Shown: positions 1-10,744, numbered from the stretch's first letter. The stretch: DNA of 64,000 nucleotides from Neisseria sp. Marseille-Q5346 (GCF_946902045.1 NZ_OX336253.1:868001-932000), one strand, 5' to 3'. The notes: generated by a model not told the origin, from the letters alone. Translations and numbers: made by a program.

Positions 1-321
<321 letters not shown>

Positions 322-942
322 TTATTTTCCATGACAAGCTTCATACAGCGGCAGTAAGTCTTCCACTGTTTCCACTATCCATTTCACGACATCCTGCTTG
401 CCTAAATCATCGCGTTCGATGTGTTTCCCGATACAGAAGAAATCTTTGTCGTCTCGAAGCTTTCTATCGCCGTCGCTTTGTTGGGCGACGGTACGATAAT
501 CGTCATATTCGCTTTCCGCACCGTGCCACATATCGAAGGAAGCGTATTTTTCAGTGTCAAAATTATCCAGCCAGCGGTTGTAATCAGGCAACGCAATGGG
601 GGAAACATCAGCTTTATAGCAATGCCAGTCCAAGCTGACGCTCAAACGGCGGCGGTTGAGCAAAATCGATAAAATCGCTGCGGAATTTTTATATTGTTCG
701 TATTTGAAATACGCAAAGAAATGAGCGCGAACCTGCCAGCCGTTACACCAGCGTTCGATATGCGGCGGCGCGAACGGTGCACCCAATTCGGCGGCAACCT
801 GCTGGATTAGCTGCTGCCATACCTGCCAGTTTTCTTTATAGTCTGCCTTGATTTGCGGAATGCTTTCAGGCTGGTATTTTTTAAGCTGGGAAAACTGGAA
901 AAAAGGGATATTGAACAAATCGCAACTTTTTGGGGTCAGCAT
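322..942 (-). CDS. Conserved hypothetical protein, 206 aa
   Basis: I do not recognise a family I can name with confidence. The protein is soluble, rich in aromatic residues and acidic, with no signal peptide or membrane segment. The first half carries a WNGWQVR-like segment and a block (ILLNRRRLSVSLDWHCYK) suggestive of a beta-strand core. The ATG is preceded by AAGGA at suitable spacing. It sits between the hemerythrin gene and dapE on the same strand, separated from each by DUS-type sequence, so it is probably transcribed alone. In meningococcus the same order (dapE, hypothetical, hemerythrin, laz) is recalled around NMB1530-1533, which supports a real gene. Confidence 0.7.
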   Translation of the reverse strand: MLTPKSCDLFNIPFFQFSQLKKYQPESIPQIKADYKENWQVWQQLIQQVAAELGAPFAPPHIERWCNGWQVRAHFFAYFKYEQYKNSAAILSILLNRRRLSVSLDWHCYKADVSPIALPDYNRWLDNFDTEKYASFDMWHGAESEYDDYRTVAQQSDGDRKLRDDKDFFCIGKHIERDDLGKQDVVKWIVETVEDLLPLYEACHGK

Positions 943-965
943 AGTGTATTCCTTGAGACGATTGT

Positions 966-977
966 TTCAGACGACCT
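966..977. repeat. Variant DUS (mucDUS-like)
   Basis: The 12-mer reads AGGTCGTCTGAA on the minus strand, one base different from the dominant AGGCCGTCTGAA. It lies in the short gap between two minus-strand genes. Confidence 0.6.
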
Positions 978-1486
978 TATTTGCGGCGGCGTGCGGCCAT
1001 AATTTCGCCGATTTCGGTCAGTTTTTCTTTGGGAATAAAGGTTTTGCCCATATCAAACAGCGGCTCTTCAATCGCCAGATGAACATCATATCCTGCGACA
1101 AAGCGTTTGAACGTTTCCGCATCGGGGACATAGGCGTTGTCCGCTTCAAGCTTGGCAAATTCAGCCGCTACGCCGTCCCAGTTGTTGTGCAGGCTGATAT
1201 GTTGGCGCAAAAGCTCGTCAACGCTTTCTTGAGCTTGCGGCGCATATTGCAATAGAAGCGGGAAGAAATTTTCCTCTTCGTCTTCATGGTGCAACGGCGC
1301 GGCAACATTAAAATATTGGGCAATCTGGCAGATGGTTTGCAAAACGATTTGATTGCAGCCGTTTTCGGCAATATAGTCCGACAACATGGCAACCTGGCTG
1401 CAGAAACGGCGCACTTTGCCATGACAGGCGTACAGCATTTCAATGGGTTCGGCAAAAGTAACGCTTTTGGTTTCAAACGGATTCAT
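977..1486 (-). CDS. Hemerythrin HHE-domain protein
   Basis: The 169-residue cytoplasmic protein is a single four-helix hemerythrin-like domain. Candidate di-iron ligands fall in the expected order: H22 in helix 1, H66/H67 with nearby acids in HHEDEEE, H96 (with H100) in RQHISLH, and H136/E140 in YDVHLAIEE. Family members bind O2 or NO or repair iron-sulphur clusters; which applies here cannot be told from sequence. It follows laz on the same strand but a terminator separates them. From memory the meningococcal counterpart is NMB1532, whose structure shows this fold. Confidence 0.82.
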   Translation of the reverse strand: MNPFETKSVTFAEPIEMLYACHGKVRRFCSQVAMLSDYIAENGCNQIVLQTICQIAQYFNVAAPLHHEDEEENFFPLLLQYAPQAQESVDELLRQHISLHNNWDGVAAEFAKLEADNAYVPDAETFKRFVAGYDVHLAIEEPLFDMGKTFIPKEKLTEIGEIMAARRRK

Positions 1487-1533
1487 GGTTTTGAGGTTTT
1501 ATTCTTAAATTAATGTTTCCAGATTATAACAAA

Positions 1534-1556
1534 ACAGCCTGCGCAAGGCAGGCTGT
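1534..1556 (-). terminator. Rho-independent terminator of laz
   Basis: A 9-bp perfect stem (ACAGCCTGC / GCAGGCTGT, 5-nt loop) is followed on the minus strand by TTTGTT, just downstream of the laz stop. Confidence 0.85.
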
Positions 1557-1578
1557 CTGTTTTCGAGCTTTAGACGGA

Positions 1579-2157
1579 TTAGTCAACCAAAGTAACTTTA
1601 CCGTTCATCAAAGCGCCGTGACCTGGGAAGGTACAAGCGAATTTGTATTCGCCGCCAGCCAATTTAGCAGGATCCAGAGTCAGGGAAGCTTCTTCGCCGC
1701 CGCCAACCAGTTTGGTGTGAGCAACAACGCGTGCGTCGTCAGGTTTAACGTAGTCAGTTGCAGCAGCACCGGCACCGTCTTTGAAAATACCGTCCATGTC
1801 TTCGGCTTTACCGATGACGATGTTGTGACCCATGCTTTCTTTAGGTTGGGTACCGGTGTGTTTCAAAGTGATGGTGAATTCTTTACAAGCTTTGCTTACT
1901 TGGATTTCTTTAGTGTTGAACTGCATAGCGTCGTTGGCTTCAACAGTAGCTGCGCAGTTGCCGGCAGCAGGAGCGGCGGCAGCATCGGCTGGAGCAGCTT
2001 CAGAGGCAGGAGCGGCATCGGCAGGTGCAGTAGTTTCTGCAGGAGCAGCTTCAGAAGCAGCGGAAGCAGCAGGTGCTTCAGCAGGTTTTGCAGCTTCTTG
2101 AGAGCATGCAGCCAAGCCGATAACGGCAGCGGAAATCAGAGCCAGATAAGCTTTCAT
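1579..2157 (-). CDS. laz: Lipid-modified azurin with H.8-like linker
   Basis: This is an outer-membrane-anchored blue copper protein that carries electrons in the periplasm. A signal peptide ends in the lipobox LAAC with C18 as the lipidated residue. Residues about 20-66 are an Ala/Pro/Glu-rich linker, the H.8 region, here irregular rather than perfect AAEAP repeats. The azurin domain follows with the four copper ligands H111, C175, H180 and M184 at classical spacing. The ATG has a good AGGAG. A promoter-like TTGACA and a perfect 16-bp palindrome lie upstream. In Neisseria, Laz is linked to peroxide resistance and to electron supply to the cbb3 oxidase or denitrification enzymes. Confidence 0.95.
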   Translation of the reverse strand: MKAYLALISAAVIGLAACSQEAAKPAEAPAASAASEAAPAETTAPADAAPASEAAPADAAAAPAAGNCAATVEANDAMQFNTKEIQVSKACKEFTITLKHTGTQPKESMGHNIVIGKAEDMDGIFKDGAGAAATDYVKPDDARVVAHTKLVGGGEEASLTLDPAKLAGGEYKFACTFPGHGALMNGKVTLVD

Positions 2158-2190
2158 TGATGTATCTCCTAATGATGAGAGTCTTGTTAA

Positions 2191-2240
2191 GTTCTATTAA
2201 TAGAACCCGCGCGAATATATTAACAAAGGCAAATGTCAAA
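2191..2240 (-). promoter_or_regulatory. laz promoter with 16-bp palindrome at the expected transcription start
   Basis: On the minus strand, TTGACA (2240-2235) is followed after 15 bases by TATATT (2219-2214). The perfect palindrome GTTCTATTAATAGAAC fills 2191-2206, directly after the predicted start. Its position suits an operator or a hairpin at the 5' end of the mRNA. The spacer is shorter than optimal, so the exact -10 is uncertain. Confidence 0.45.
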
Positions 2241-2448
2241 CTTAAACTTATTCACGCAGAGTGATAAGAAATTCAGGCGTTATTTTGCTACAAACTTCAC
2301 ACGAAATCAAAATTTCAGGCCAAGTTTACATCAGTTTACCTAAAAGAAAACAGTTACTGTTTAGGTCGTATTTCTTTAGTATTAGATGCTATCAGTCAAA
2401 TGAAATAAATTTTAACATTTATTAACCATAACCTCATTCAGCATGATT

Positions 2449-2871
2449 TTAGCGGCTGTGTTTGCGTACCAATTCTGCCAATGCCGCTGCCAATTCGGGA
2501 TGCCTGCCTTCCAATTTGGCCGCAGCTGCATCGAAGCTGTCCAAAGCAGCCTCGCTCAATCGCAAGCTGTTGGTTTTCGGCTGAGGAGGCGGTTTGGGGA
2601 CCACCCTGACCGCCACTTCGCGTATTCCGTCATGCAATGCTTGCAACTTAGGCAACATGGCAGGCAGGATCATTTTTAAACGCGAAGCAGCCATATTGTT
2701 GGCAGCAAGCAAAACCAATCTTTCGTCTTCTACGCAGGCCGTCTGAAAATGCGGATGCAGGTTGGCCGGCAAAACCGTTTTGACTTTTGCATCCAATTTC
2801 CGCCATTGTTGCGATTGTTGCAACAAACCCGCCAGTAAATGATCGCGCTTGCCCAATTGTGCTAAATCCAT
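2449..2871 (-). CDS. dciA: DciA-like protein (DUF721), replicative helicase loader candidate
   Basis: The 140-residue protein has the DUF721 pattern: an N-terminal RDHLLAGLLQQSQQWRKL segment, a central domain with VLPANLHPHFQTACVEDERLVLLAANNMAASRLKMILPAMLP, and a basic/Pro linker (RVVPKPPPQPK). DciA is the ancestral helper that interacts with DnaB helicase at replication initiation. An upstream extension is open to 2967, but it would translate a DUS into protein; the ATG at 2871 lies just past that DUS and fits the family start, so I prefer it. The gene diverges from secA. Confidence 0.75.
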   Translation of the reverse strand: MDLAQLGKRDHLLAGLLQQSQQWRKLDAKVKTVLPANLHPHFQTACVEDERLVLLAANNMAASRLKMILPAMLPKLQALHDGIREVAVRVVPKPPPQPKTNSLRLSEAALDSFDAAAAKLEGRHPELAAALAELVRKHSR

Positions 2872-3025
2872 ATATTTCAGACGGCCTTTCAGTAAATTAA
2901 CCAAACAATTACAATTGAAATACAGCAAAACCGCCTTTATTTCAAACAGCATTACCGCGTTATACAAGCGCTTGTGTTAAAATCCCAATTTCGCCCACTA
3001 TTATATCAAGGCGCAGGAATTATTC
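2872..3025. promoter_or_regulatory. Divergent dciA/secA promoter region
   Basis: It contains one DUS (2876-2887), a perfect 12-bp palindrome ACAAGCGCTTGT (2964-2975) and a TTAAAAT that could be a -10 for secA. I see no clear SecM-like leader ORF ahead of secA. Confidence 0.35.
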
Positions 3026-5779
3026 ATGCTGACAAACATTGCTAAGAAAATCTTCGGCAGCCGCAACGACCGCCTGCTGAAACAATATCGTAAATCCGTT
3101 GCTAAAATCAATGCACTCGAAGAACAGATGAAAGCGTTGAGCGACGCAGATTTACAGGCCAAAACCGCCGAATTCAAACAACGCCTCGCTGACGGACAAA
3201 CGCTAGATGATATTTTGGTTGAAGCCTTTGCCGTCTGCCGCGAGGCATCCCGCCGCGTATTGGGCATGCGCCACTTCGATGTACAGCTGATCGGCGGTAT
3301 GGTCCTGCACAACGGCAAAATCGCCGAAATGCGTACCGGTGAAGGTAAAACATTGGTGGCCACCCTTGCCGTTTACCTGAATGCATTGTCAGGAAAAGGT
3401 GTACACGTCGTTACCGTCAACGACTACCTCGCCTCCCGTGACGCAGGCATTATGGAGCCGTTGTACAATTTCTTAGGCTTGAGCGTCGGCGTGATCGTAG
3501 CCGATTTGCAACCTTTCGAACGCCAAACCGCTTACGGTGCCGACATTACTTACGGCACCAACAACGAATTCGGCTTCGACTACCTGCGCGACAATATGGT
3601 TACCGACCAATACGACAAAGTTCAGCGCGAATTAAACTTTGCCGTTGTCGACGAAGTGGACTCCATTCTGATCGACGAAGCGCGTACGCCGCTGATTATT
3701 TCCGGCCAGGCAGATGACAACATCCAGCTCTACCGCGTAATGGATGCTGTTCCGGCCCACCTTATCCGCCAAGAAACCGAAGAAGGCGAAGGCGATTACT
3801 GGGTGGACGAAAAAGCACACCAAGTTATTCTGAGCGAAGCCGGTCACGAACACGCCGAGCAAATCCTGACCCAAATGGGCTTATTACAGGAAAACGATTC
3901 TCTCTACTCTGCCGCCAATATTTCCCTAATGCACCACCTCATGGCTGCATTGCGCGCGCACACCCTGTTCCACAAAGACCAACACTACGTTATCCAAGAC
4001 GGCGAAATCGTGATTGTGGACGAATTCACAGGCCGTCTGATGGCCGGTCGCCGCTGGTCCGAAGGCTTGCACCAAGCCGTTGAAGCCAAAGAAGGCGTAG
4101 AAATCAAACGCGAAAACCAAACGCTTGCATCTATTACCTTCCAAAACTACTTCCGCCTGTACAGCAAACTGTCTGGCATGACCGGTACGGCCGACACCGA
4201 AGCCTTCGAGTTCCAAAGCATTTACAACCTCGAAACCGTCATCATCCCGACCAACCGTCCTGTACAACGCAAAGACTTCAACGACCAAATCTTCCGCTCA
4301 GCCGAAGAAAAATTTGAAGCCGTTGTCAAAGACATTGCCGAATGCCACAAAAACGGCCAACCGGTTTTGGTCGGTACAACCAGCATCGAAAACTCCGAAC
4401 TGGTTTCCCGCTTGTTACACGAAGCAGGTCTGCCGCATAACGTTCTGAACGCCAAAGAACACGAGCGCGAGGCATTGATTGTGGCCCAAGCCGGTAAAGT
4501 CGGCGCAATTACCGTTGCCACCAACATGGCCGGCCGCGGTACCGATATTGTCTTGGGCGGCAACCTCAAACATCAAATCGAAGCCATCCATGCCGATGAA
4601 ACCCTGAGCGAACAGCAAAAACAAGCGCAAATTTCTGCCCTTGAAAGCGGTTGGCAAGCTGAACACGACCAAGTTGTGGCCGCAGGCGGTTTGCACATTA
4701 TCGGTACAGAACGCCATGAAAGCCGCCGTATCGACAACCAGTTGCGTGGTCGTGCCGGCCGTCAGGGTGACCCCGGCTCCAGCCGTTTCTATCTGTCGTT
4801 TGAAGACCCATTATTGCGCCTCTTTGCACTCGACCGTGCCGCCGCCATCCTCAACCGCCTGGCACCTGAGCGCGGCGTTGCCATCGAACACGGCCTGCTG
4901 ACCCGTCAAATCGAAGGCGCGCAACGTAAAGTCGAAGGCCGCAACTTCGATATGCGTAAACAGGTTTTGGAATACGATGACGTTGCCAATGACCAACGTA
5001 AAGTGATTTACCATCAACGTAACGAAATCCTGACGACTAAAGACGTCAGCGATTTGACCCGTGAAATCCGCGCCGACGTTGTCAGCGACTTGGTTGACTA
5101 CCACATCCCGCCTGACAGCATGGAAGAGCAATGGGACATTCCGGCACTTGAGCACCAACTTGCCGCCGATTTCCGCCTGCATGTCGATATCAAAGGCTGG
5201 CTGAAAGAAGACAGCACTTTGGACAACCAAGACATTAAAGAGCGCCTCATCAAACGCATCGAAGACGAATATGCCGAGAAAGTCGAATTGGTCGGCAAAC
5301 AAGCCATGTCTGACTTCGAACGCAATGTTATGCTGCAAGTTATCGACAACCAATGGCGCGAACACCTCGCCGCCATGGACTACTTGCGCCAAGGTATCCA
5401 TCTGCGTAGCTATGCCCAGAAAAATCCGAAACAGGAATACAAACGCGAAGCTTTCGCCATGTTTGAAAACCTGTGGCGCGGTATCAAACAAAACATTGCC
5501 GCTTTGCTGACTGCCGTTCAAATCGAGCGCAACAGCGAATACGACCACACTGCCGCACAAAGCGTCAGCGATGTTCAAACCGTCCACTCCGATGCGCCTG
5601 ATATGGAAGAATTGCTCGGCCAATCGCAAACCGATTTAGTTACCGAAGCGTTCGATCCTGACGGCACAGACTTCAGCCCTGAAGCACTTGCACAAAACGG
5701 CCTGATTGTTCACCGCAACGATCCTTGCCCTTGCGGCAGCGGCCTGAAATACAAACAGTGCCACGGTAAATTGAACTAA
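3026..5779 (+). CDS. secA: Preprotein translocase ATPase SecA
   Basis: The 917-residue cytoplasmic/peripheral-membrane ATPase drives unfolded proteins through SecYEG. Walker A is MRTGEGKT (GEGKT 105-109), the DEAD-type Walker B is [14 protein letters not shown], the second helicase lobe contains [10 protein letters not shown] and [10 protein letters not shown], and the C-terminus ends in the zinc motif [15 protein letters not shown] that contacts SecB and phospholipid. Length and order match SecA of beta-proteobacteria. It is followed by an extended DUS-flanked hairpin, then aroC. Confidence 0.99.
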   Translation: MLTNIAKKIFGSRNDRLLKQYRKSVAKINALEEQMKALSDADLQAKTAEFKQRLADGQTLDDILVEAFAVCREASRRVLGMRHFDVQLIGGMVLHNGKIAEMRTGEGKTLVATLAVYLNALSGKGVHVVTVNDYLASRDAGIMEPLYNFLGLSVGVIVADLQPFERQTAYGADITYGTNNEFGFDYLRDNMVTDQYDKVQRELNFAVVDEVDSILIDEARTPLIISGQADDNIQLYRVMDAVPAHLIRQETEEGEGDYWVDEKAHQVILSEAGHEHAEQILTQMGLLQENDSLYSAANISLMHHLMAALRAHTLFHKDQHYVIQDGEIVIVDEFTGRLMAGRRWSEGLHQAVEAKEGVEIKRENQTLASITFQNYFRLYSKLSGMTGTADTEAFEFQSIYNLETVIIPTNRPVQRKDFNDQIFRSAEEKFEAVVKDIAECHKNGQPVLVGTTSIENSELVSRLLHEAGLPHNVLNAKEHEREALIVAQAGKVGAITVATNMAGRGTDIVLGGNLKHQIEAIHADETLSEQQKQAQISALESGWQAEHDQVVAAGGLHIIGTERHESRRIDNQLRGRAGRQGDPGSSRFYLSFEDPLLRLFALDRAAAILNRLAPERGVAIEHGLLTRQIEGAQRKVEGRNFDMRKQVLEYDDVANDQRKVIYHQRNEILTTKDVSDLTREIRADVVSDLVDYHIPPDSMEEQWDIPALEHQLAADFRLHVDIKGWLKEDSTLDNQDIKERLIKRIEDEYAEKVELVGKQAMSDFERNVMLQVIDNQWREHLAAMDYLRQGIHLRSYAQKNPKQEYKREAFAMFENLWRGIKQNIAALLTAVQIERNSEYDHTAAQSVSDVQTVHSDAPDMEELLGQSQTDLVTEAFDPDGTDFSPEALAQNGLIVHRNDPCPCGSGLKYKQCHGKLN

Positions 5780-5793
5780 GCAGTCATCTCAAA

Positions 5794-5855
5794 AGGCCGT
5801 CTGAACGGTGAAACGAGAATCTTTGATTTCGTTCTCACATCTGTTCAGACGGCCT
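5794..5855 (+). terminator. Compound terminator after secA
   Basis: An inverted DUS pair encloses a second inner stem (AAACGAGAAT / ATTTCGTTCTC), giving one long hairpin. Confidence 0.65.
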
Positions 5856-5911
5856 GAGAATTATCCAAATAAGCAAAAAATTTCCAAACCTAATTTCAAA
5901 AGAGTATCCCT

Positions 5912-7012
5912 ATGGCAGGCAATACCTTCGGACAAATCTTTACCGTTACCACTTTCGGCGAAAGCCACGGCGTAGGCTTGGGCTGCATCATTGACGGCTG
6001 CCCACCCGGATTAGAATTGAGCGAAGCGGATATCCAGTTTGACCTTGACCGTCGTAAACCCGGTACCAGCCGCCACGTTACCCAGCGCCGCGAAGCCGAC
6101 CAAGTCGAAATCCTCTCCGGCGTATTCGAAGGCAAAACCACCGGTACACCCATTGCCCTCCTAATCCGCAATACCGACCAACGCAGCAAAGACTATGGCA
6201 ATATCGCCACCAGCTTCCGCCCTGGTCACGCCGATTACACCTACTGGCATAAATACGGTACACGCGACTATCGCGGCGGCGGTAGAAGCTCCGCCCGTGA
6301 AACCGCTGCACGCGTTGCCGCCGGAGCTGTTGCAAAAAAATGGCTGAAAGAAAAATTCGGCACGGAAATTACCGCCTACGTGACCCAAGTCGGCGAAAAA
6401 GAAATCCAGTTTGAAAGCTACGAATATATTTCCCAAAATCCTTTTTTTGCAGCAAACCAAAGCCAAATTGAGGACTTGGAAAACTATATGGACAGCGTGC
6501 GCAAATCATTGGATTCTGTCGGAGCAAAACTTCACATCGAAGCAGCCAACGTCCCTGTCGGCTTGGGCGAACCGGTTTTTGACCGCCTCGATGCAGAAAT
6601 TGCCTATGCCATGATGGGCATTAATGCCGTCAAAGGAGTGGAAATCGGCGCAGGTTTTGATAGTGTAACGCAACGCGGCAGCGAGCATGGCGATGAGCTC
6701 ATGCCTCAAGGCTTTCTATCCAATCACTCAGGCGGCATCTTGGGCGGCATCAGCACCGGACAAAACATTCATGTGAATATTGCCATCAAACCGACCAGTT
6801 CCATCGCCACACCGCGCCACAGCATTGATATAGAGGGCAACCCTGTCGAACTTGCCACACACGGCCGCCACGACCCCTGCGTCGGTTTACGCGCTGCTCC
6901 GATTGCAGAAGCCATGCTGGCATTGGTATTGATTGACCACGCCTTACGCCATCGTGCGCAAAATGCCGATGTTCAGGTTAATACACCGGACATTGCCAAA
7001 TTGGAAAAATAA
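5912..7012 (+). CDS. aroC: Chorismate synthase
   Basis: The 366-residue enzyme converts 5-enolpyruvylshikimate-3-phosphate to chorismate, the last shikimate step, with reduced FMN. Signatures are visible: [14 protein letters not shown] near the N-terminus, the [22 protein letters not shown] segment, and TPRHSIDI near residue 300. A gap of about 120 bases precedes proQ. Confidence 0.98.
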   Translation: MAGNTFGQIFTVTTFGESHGVGLGCIIDGCPPGLELSEADIQFDLDRRKPGTSRHVTQRREADQVEILSGVFEGKTTGTPIALLIRNTDQRSKDYGNIATSFRPGHADYTYWHKYGTRDYRGGGRSSARETAARVAAGAVAKKWLKEKFGTEITAYVTQVGEKEIQFESYEYISQNPFFAANQSQIEDLENYMDSVRKSLDSVGAKLHIEAANVPVGLGEPVFDRLDAEIAYAMMGINAVKGVEIGAGFDSVTQRGSEHGDELMPQGFLSNHSGGILGGISTGQNIHVNIAIKPTSSIATPRHSIDIEGNPVELATHGRHDPCVGLRAAPIAEAMLALVLIDHALRHRAQNADVQVNTPDIAKLEK

Positions 7013-7129
7013 CCGTTTATTTCTGAATATTCTCAGAAAAATTTAGCCAAATCACAGTCTTTATACTACAATAGCACCTTATTGCCGTATGACGAAAATA
7101 CGGATTTATATTAGAGGAATACAACCGCA

Positions 7130-7567
7130 ATGGCACAAGAAACCGCTTTGGGCGCTGCGCTGAAATCTGCCGTCCAAACCATGAGCAAGAAAAAACAGAC
7201 AGACATGATTGCCGACCACATTTACGGCAAATATGATGTATTCAAACGATTCAAACCGTTGGCCGTCGGTATCGACCAAGACTTGGTTGCCGCCCTGCCC
7301 CAATACGACCCTGCACTGATTGCACGCGTACTGGCCAACCACTGCCGCCGTCCACGCTATCTGAAAGCCCTGGCTCGTGGCGGCAAACGTTTTGACTTGA
7401 ACAACCGCTTCAAAGGCGAAGTCAGCGCAGAAGAACAAACCATCGCCCAACAACACCCAGCCGTTCAACAGGCATTGGCTGCACAAGCCGAACGTCAAGC
7501 CGCTAAGGCTACCGCTGAAGCAGAAGCGGCTCCTGCGCAAGCTGAGACCAATGAAGCTGCTGAATAA
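7130..7567 (+). CDS. proQ: ProQ/FinO-domain RNA chaperone (minimal ProQ)
   Basis: The 145-residue protein is almost only a FinO/ProQ domain (about residues 10-110), with MSKKKQTDMIADHIYGKYDVFKRFKPLAVGI and a basic RVLANHCRRPRYLKALARGGKRFDL face, followed by an Ala/Glu-rich tail. This matches the meningococcal minimal ProQ (from memory NMB1681), which binds hundreds of structured RNAs, mostly sRNAs and mRNA 3' ends, and protects them. The start has AGAGGA upstream. A strong terminator follows. Confidence 0.93.
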   Translation: MAQETALGAALKSAVQTMSKKKQTDMIADHIYGKYDVFKRFKPLAVGIDQDLVAALPQYDPALIARVLANHCRRPRYLKALARGGKRFDLNNRFKGEVSAEEQTIAQQHPAVQQALAAQAERQAAKATAEAEAAPAQAETNEAAE

Positions 7568-7604
7568 TGTTCAGACGGCCTGATAAGGCTTGCGCTAAAT
7601 AAAT

Positions 7605-7655
7605 AAAGTCCCAATTCAATACGACATCTTTAACGTCGATGGATTGGGGCTTTTT
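7605..7655 (+). terminator. proQ terminator
   Basis: An outer stem AGTCCCAAT / ATTGGGGCT encloses an inner CGAC/GTCG stem, and TTTTT follows. Confidence 0.8.
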
Positions 7656-7861
7656 ATTACATTAATCTTATAGTGGGCTGATTAAAAATAGCTTTGTTTG
7701 CCTCACCACTCCAAGTTTTGAAACCAAAAATTTTTTCTAAGATATTCCCAAAAGGTATTTTTTTATTACGCTGATTATTCTTGCATCAATTTAAATATTG
7801 AACAACATTATTTGTTCGACATTAAAGCAAACTAAAATCTCCTCTTAATAAACATAAGCAA

Positions 7862-7896
7862 AGACCGTCTGAAATCTATCTTTCAGACGGCCTTTT
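7862..7896 (-). terminator. Inverted DUS pair, terminator of the PiT gene
   Basis: GACCGTCTGAA (one base off consensus) pairs with TTCAGACGGCC. It lies directly downstream of the minus-strand phosphate transporter. Confidence 0.6.
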
Positions 7897-7912
7897 GAAA
7901 TCAAACAATCCA

Positions 7913-9487
7913 TTAAAACACTGCTTGCAAAACCAAATAGCTGACAACAGACAAAACAGCAGCAGCAGGCAAGGTAATCACCCAAGCAAGGCCGATCGGT
8001 TTCATCAATTTCCAGTTGGCATTGCGGTTAACCAAGCCGATACCCAAAACTGCACCCACCAAGATATGGGTACTAGAAACAGGTAAGCCCATAAATGATG
8101 CGGCCATCACGACGGCGGCGGCAGAAAGCTCTGCAGAAAAACCTGACGCGGGATGCATTTCTGCCAAGCTGGTGCCTACGGTTTTAATCACTTCTTTACC
8201 GACAAACCATAAGCCGACGATCAAAGCGATACCGAAAGTCAACATGGCAATTGGCGGCACGGCGTTTTGAGCGGTAATGCTGTTGGTACGCAACACATCC
8301 ATAATCGCGGCAAACGGACCAATCGCATTGGCAATATCGTTTGCACCATGGCTGAATGCAAAACCGCAAGCGGTAAATACCTGCATCCATGAGAACATTT
8401 GGAAAGTCGATTTATCCAAATCTTTGCGTTTCAAACTTTTGGCAAATACAAACGTACCCATCCAAATAGCCGCGCCGATCATGAAAATGGTCAGGAAGCT
8501 GTTGACGTTGCTCATACCTAAATGCAGATTTTTCAGACCTTTGAAAATCAACATGGCCGCAATCATCATACCGCCGACAGAAGCAATAAACGGCACCCAA
8601 GAATGCAGGGCTTTGTAAGAATCCACTTCTCCCTTACGGCTGTCAAAGCGGTGCAGACCGCGATAATACTCAGACTGCAATTCTTCAGGATCAAAGTCCG
8701 GCTCATCATAGATTTGGGCATCGTGCGCCATTTTAGTGGCGTATTCGACTTTTTCAGATTCACTCAAGGCTTCAAAAAACAGGCGGTGTTCTTCTTTATA
8801 GGCTTTCTTCTCCAACTTGATGCCTTTGAGCGTATTATCGGCCCAAGAGTTGTAGTCCAAAACGTTTTTCTTAATTCGTGAAAACAACAGATAGGAAACG
8901 ATGCCACCCAATACCGGAGACAAAATCCAAGACAAGGCAATTTCGCCCAACTTGTCCCATTGAATCAGCGCAACGGAATCCACACCGTTCAATGCCGCCA
9001 TACACAAGGCACTACCGACGATACCGCCGATAATGGCATGTGTTGTGGAAACCGGCAGGCCTTTGCGTGATGCGAAAAGCAGCCACAATGCCGCTGCCAA
9101 AAGCGCAGACATCATAATAAAGACAAACTGCATCGGATCCAGATGCATGCCATTCAAATCGACAATACCCTTACGGATAGTATCTGTTACCTCGCCACCG
9201 GCAATCACTGCGCCGCTGACTTCAAATACTGCCGCAATCAGCAAAGCTTGCGGAATGGTCAATGTGCCGGAGCCGACACTTGTACCGAAAGAGTTGGCAA
9301 TATCGTTACCACCCACATTAAACGCCATGAAGACGCCGAAAAAGGTAGCAAGGATAAACAGGCCGGAGTGGTTGTAGTGGGTATAACCCAAACCCCAATA
9401 AATAAAATAGCCGACCATGCTCACAAGCATAGCGGCAAAAACCGTATTAATCAGCTTCAAGTTCGCACTCGACTGAGTTTGAGCCAT
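7913..9487 (-). CDS. PiT-family inorganic phosphate transporter
   Basis: This inner-membrane permease (524 residues from the chosen start) shows both halves of the internal duplication: GGNDIANSFGTSVGSGTLT in the N-terminal half and SHGANDIANAIGPFAAI in the C-terminal half, the PHO4/PiT signature. A long charged cytoplasmic loop separates them (about residues 220-300). Such transporters move phosphate, often as a neutral metal-phosphate, with H+ or Na+. I place the start at MAQTQSSANLK because GGAAA lies nine bases upstream; a longer start eight codons earlier (9511) has no good ribosome site. Confidence 0.92.
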   Translation of the reverse strand: MAQTQSSANLKLINTVFAAMLVSMVGYFIYWGLGYTHYNHSGLFILATFFGVFMAFNVGGNDIANSFGTSVGSGTLTIPQALLIAAVFEVSGAVIAGGEVTDTIRKGIVDLNGMHLDPMQFVFIMMSALLAAALWLLFASRKGLPVSTTHAIIGGIVGSALCMAALNGVDSVALIQWDKLGEIALSWILSPVLGGIVSYLLFSRIKKNVLDYNSWADNTLKGIKLEKKAYKEEHRLFFEALSESEKVEYATKMAHDAQIYDEPDFDPEELQSEYYRGLHRFDSRKGEVDSYKALHSWVPFIASVGGMMIAAMLIFKGLKNLHLGMSNVNSFLTIFMIGAAIWMGTFVFAKSLKRKDLDKSTFQMFSWMQVFTACGFAFSHGANDIANAIGPFAAIMDVLRTNSITAQNAVPPIAMLTFGIALIVGLWFVGKEVIKTVGTSLAEMHPASGFSAELSAAAVVMAASFMGLPVSSTHILVGAVLGIGLVNRNANWKLMKPIGLAWVITLPAAAVLSVVSYLVLQAVF

Positions 9488-9640
9488 GGAAAGTTTCCTT
9501 TTGGAAAACATGTTGAGTCGCGTTATTTTAACCTTTTTGTAATCTTTCTTGCACCAACTATTTACATTAAATGCCGAAATTCCCGTAAAAACGTCAAAAG
9601 GCGTTAAAATGTCGTTTTACCTTCTCTTTCTGTAACCGAA

Positions 9641-10744
9641 ATGCAACCCCAATACTATATCGGTATCATGTCAGGAACCAGCATGGACGGTGCCGATGCC
9701 GTACTGATTCAAATGCAGGGCAAGCAATGGCAACGAGCCGTTGCCCACAGCTTTCTACCCTATTCAGACGGCCTGCGCCAAGAATTGTTGGCACTGCAAG
9801 ACATAGGCGAAAATGAATTGCACAGAAGCAATATCCTGGCGCAAACACTCAGCCGCCTATACGCCCAAACCGTCCAACAACTATTGGCAGAACAAAACCT
9901 GTCGGCCAAAGACATTGTCGCGATCGGCTGCCACGGACAAACCATCCGCCATGCGCCTGAACACGGTTACAGCATTCAACTGGTCAACCTCTCTCTGTTA
10001 GCTGAACTGGCCGGCATTTTCACTGTCGGCGACTTTCGCAGCCGCGACCTTGCCTGCAACGGCCAAGGTGCACCCCTCGTTCCAGCCTTTCACGAAGCGC
10101 TGTTTCAAGATGCGAATGAAACCCGCGCCGTACTCAACATTGGCGGCATTTCCAATATCAGCATCCTCCCGCCCGACAGTCCTTCTTTCGGCTTCGATAC
10201 CGGCCCCGGCAATATGCTGATGGATGCATGGATGCAACATATTTGGCAGCAGCCTTACGACAAAAACGGGGAAAAAGCCGCACAAGGCAAAATCCTCCCC
10301 GACCTGCTCGCTAACCTACTCGACCATCCTTACTTCAGCCGCCCTTATCCCAAAAGTACAGGCCGAGAGTTGTTTTCCCTAAGCTGGCTTCAAGGCCGTC
10401 TGAAAGGTAATGAAAAGCCGGAAGATGTGATACGCACATTGGTCTTTTATACCGCACAAACCATTTTTGATGCGACCAAACAAGCTGCTCCGGAGATTCA
10501 TCATCTTTATATCTGCGGCGGTGGCATTCGCAATCCGGTTTTGATGCAAGACTTGGAAACCCTGTTTTCTCCCAACACCAAATTGCACAGCACAGCCAAG
10601 CTCCATCTTGACCCGCAATGGGTAGAAGCCGCCGCTTTTGCCTGGCTTGCAGCCTGTTGGTGCAATCAAGTCCCGAGCAATCCCCACCATGCAACCGGCG
10701 CACATTCACACCGAATCTTAGGCTCAGGACATTACGGCAACTAA
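9641..10744 (+). CDS. anmK: Anhydro-N-acetylmuramic acid kinase
   Basis: The 367-residue sugar kinase recycles cell-wall 1,6-anhydro-MurNAc to MurNAc-6-phosphate using ATP. The signature GIMSGTSMDGADAVL is at the N-terminus; GCHGQTIRH, NIGGISN, FDTGPGNMLMD and CGGGIRNP follow as expected for this ASKHA-fold family. Two DUS copies are read in frame inside the gene (as YSDGLRQ and GRLKGNE). It converges with the TerC gene across a DUS terminator. Confidence 0.96.
   Translation: MQPQYYIGIMSGTSMDGADAVLIQMQGKQWQRAVAHSFLPYSDGLRQELLALQDIGENELHRSNILAQTLSRLYAQTVQQLLAEQNLSAKDIVAIGCHGQTIRHAPEHGYSIQLVNLSLLAELAGIFTVGDFRSRDLACNGQGAPLVPAFHEALFQDANETRAVLNIGGISNISILPPDSPSFGFDTGPGNMLMDAWMQHIWQQPYDKNGEKAAQGKILPDLLANLLDHPYFSRPYPKSTGRELFSLSWLQGRLKGNEKPEDVIRTLVFYTAQTIFDATKQAAPEIHHLYICGGGIRNPVLMQDLETLFSPNTKLHSTAKLHLDPQWVEAAAFAWLAACWCNQVPSNPHHATGAHSHRILGSGHYGN

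Larger units (their letters stand above)
7568..7912. other. Convergent intergenic region proQ/PiT
   Basis: It holds the proQ terminator (7605-7655), a single DUS right after the proQ stop, about 200 bases of AT-rich sequence in which I see no gene, and the DUS hairpin serving the phosphate transporter. Confidence 0.6.

Noticed and set aside
4811..5629. 272-codon minus-strand frame
   Set aside because: Antisense to secA; Val/Phe-rich shadow translation.
7669..7700. TATAGTGG...ATTAA resembling the end of a Correia element
   Set aside because: The ATTAA is displaced by extra bases and no matching inverted terminus lies within the usual 100-160 bases, so it is not a recognisable element.
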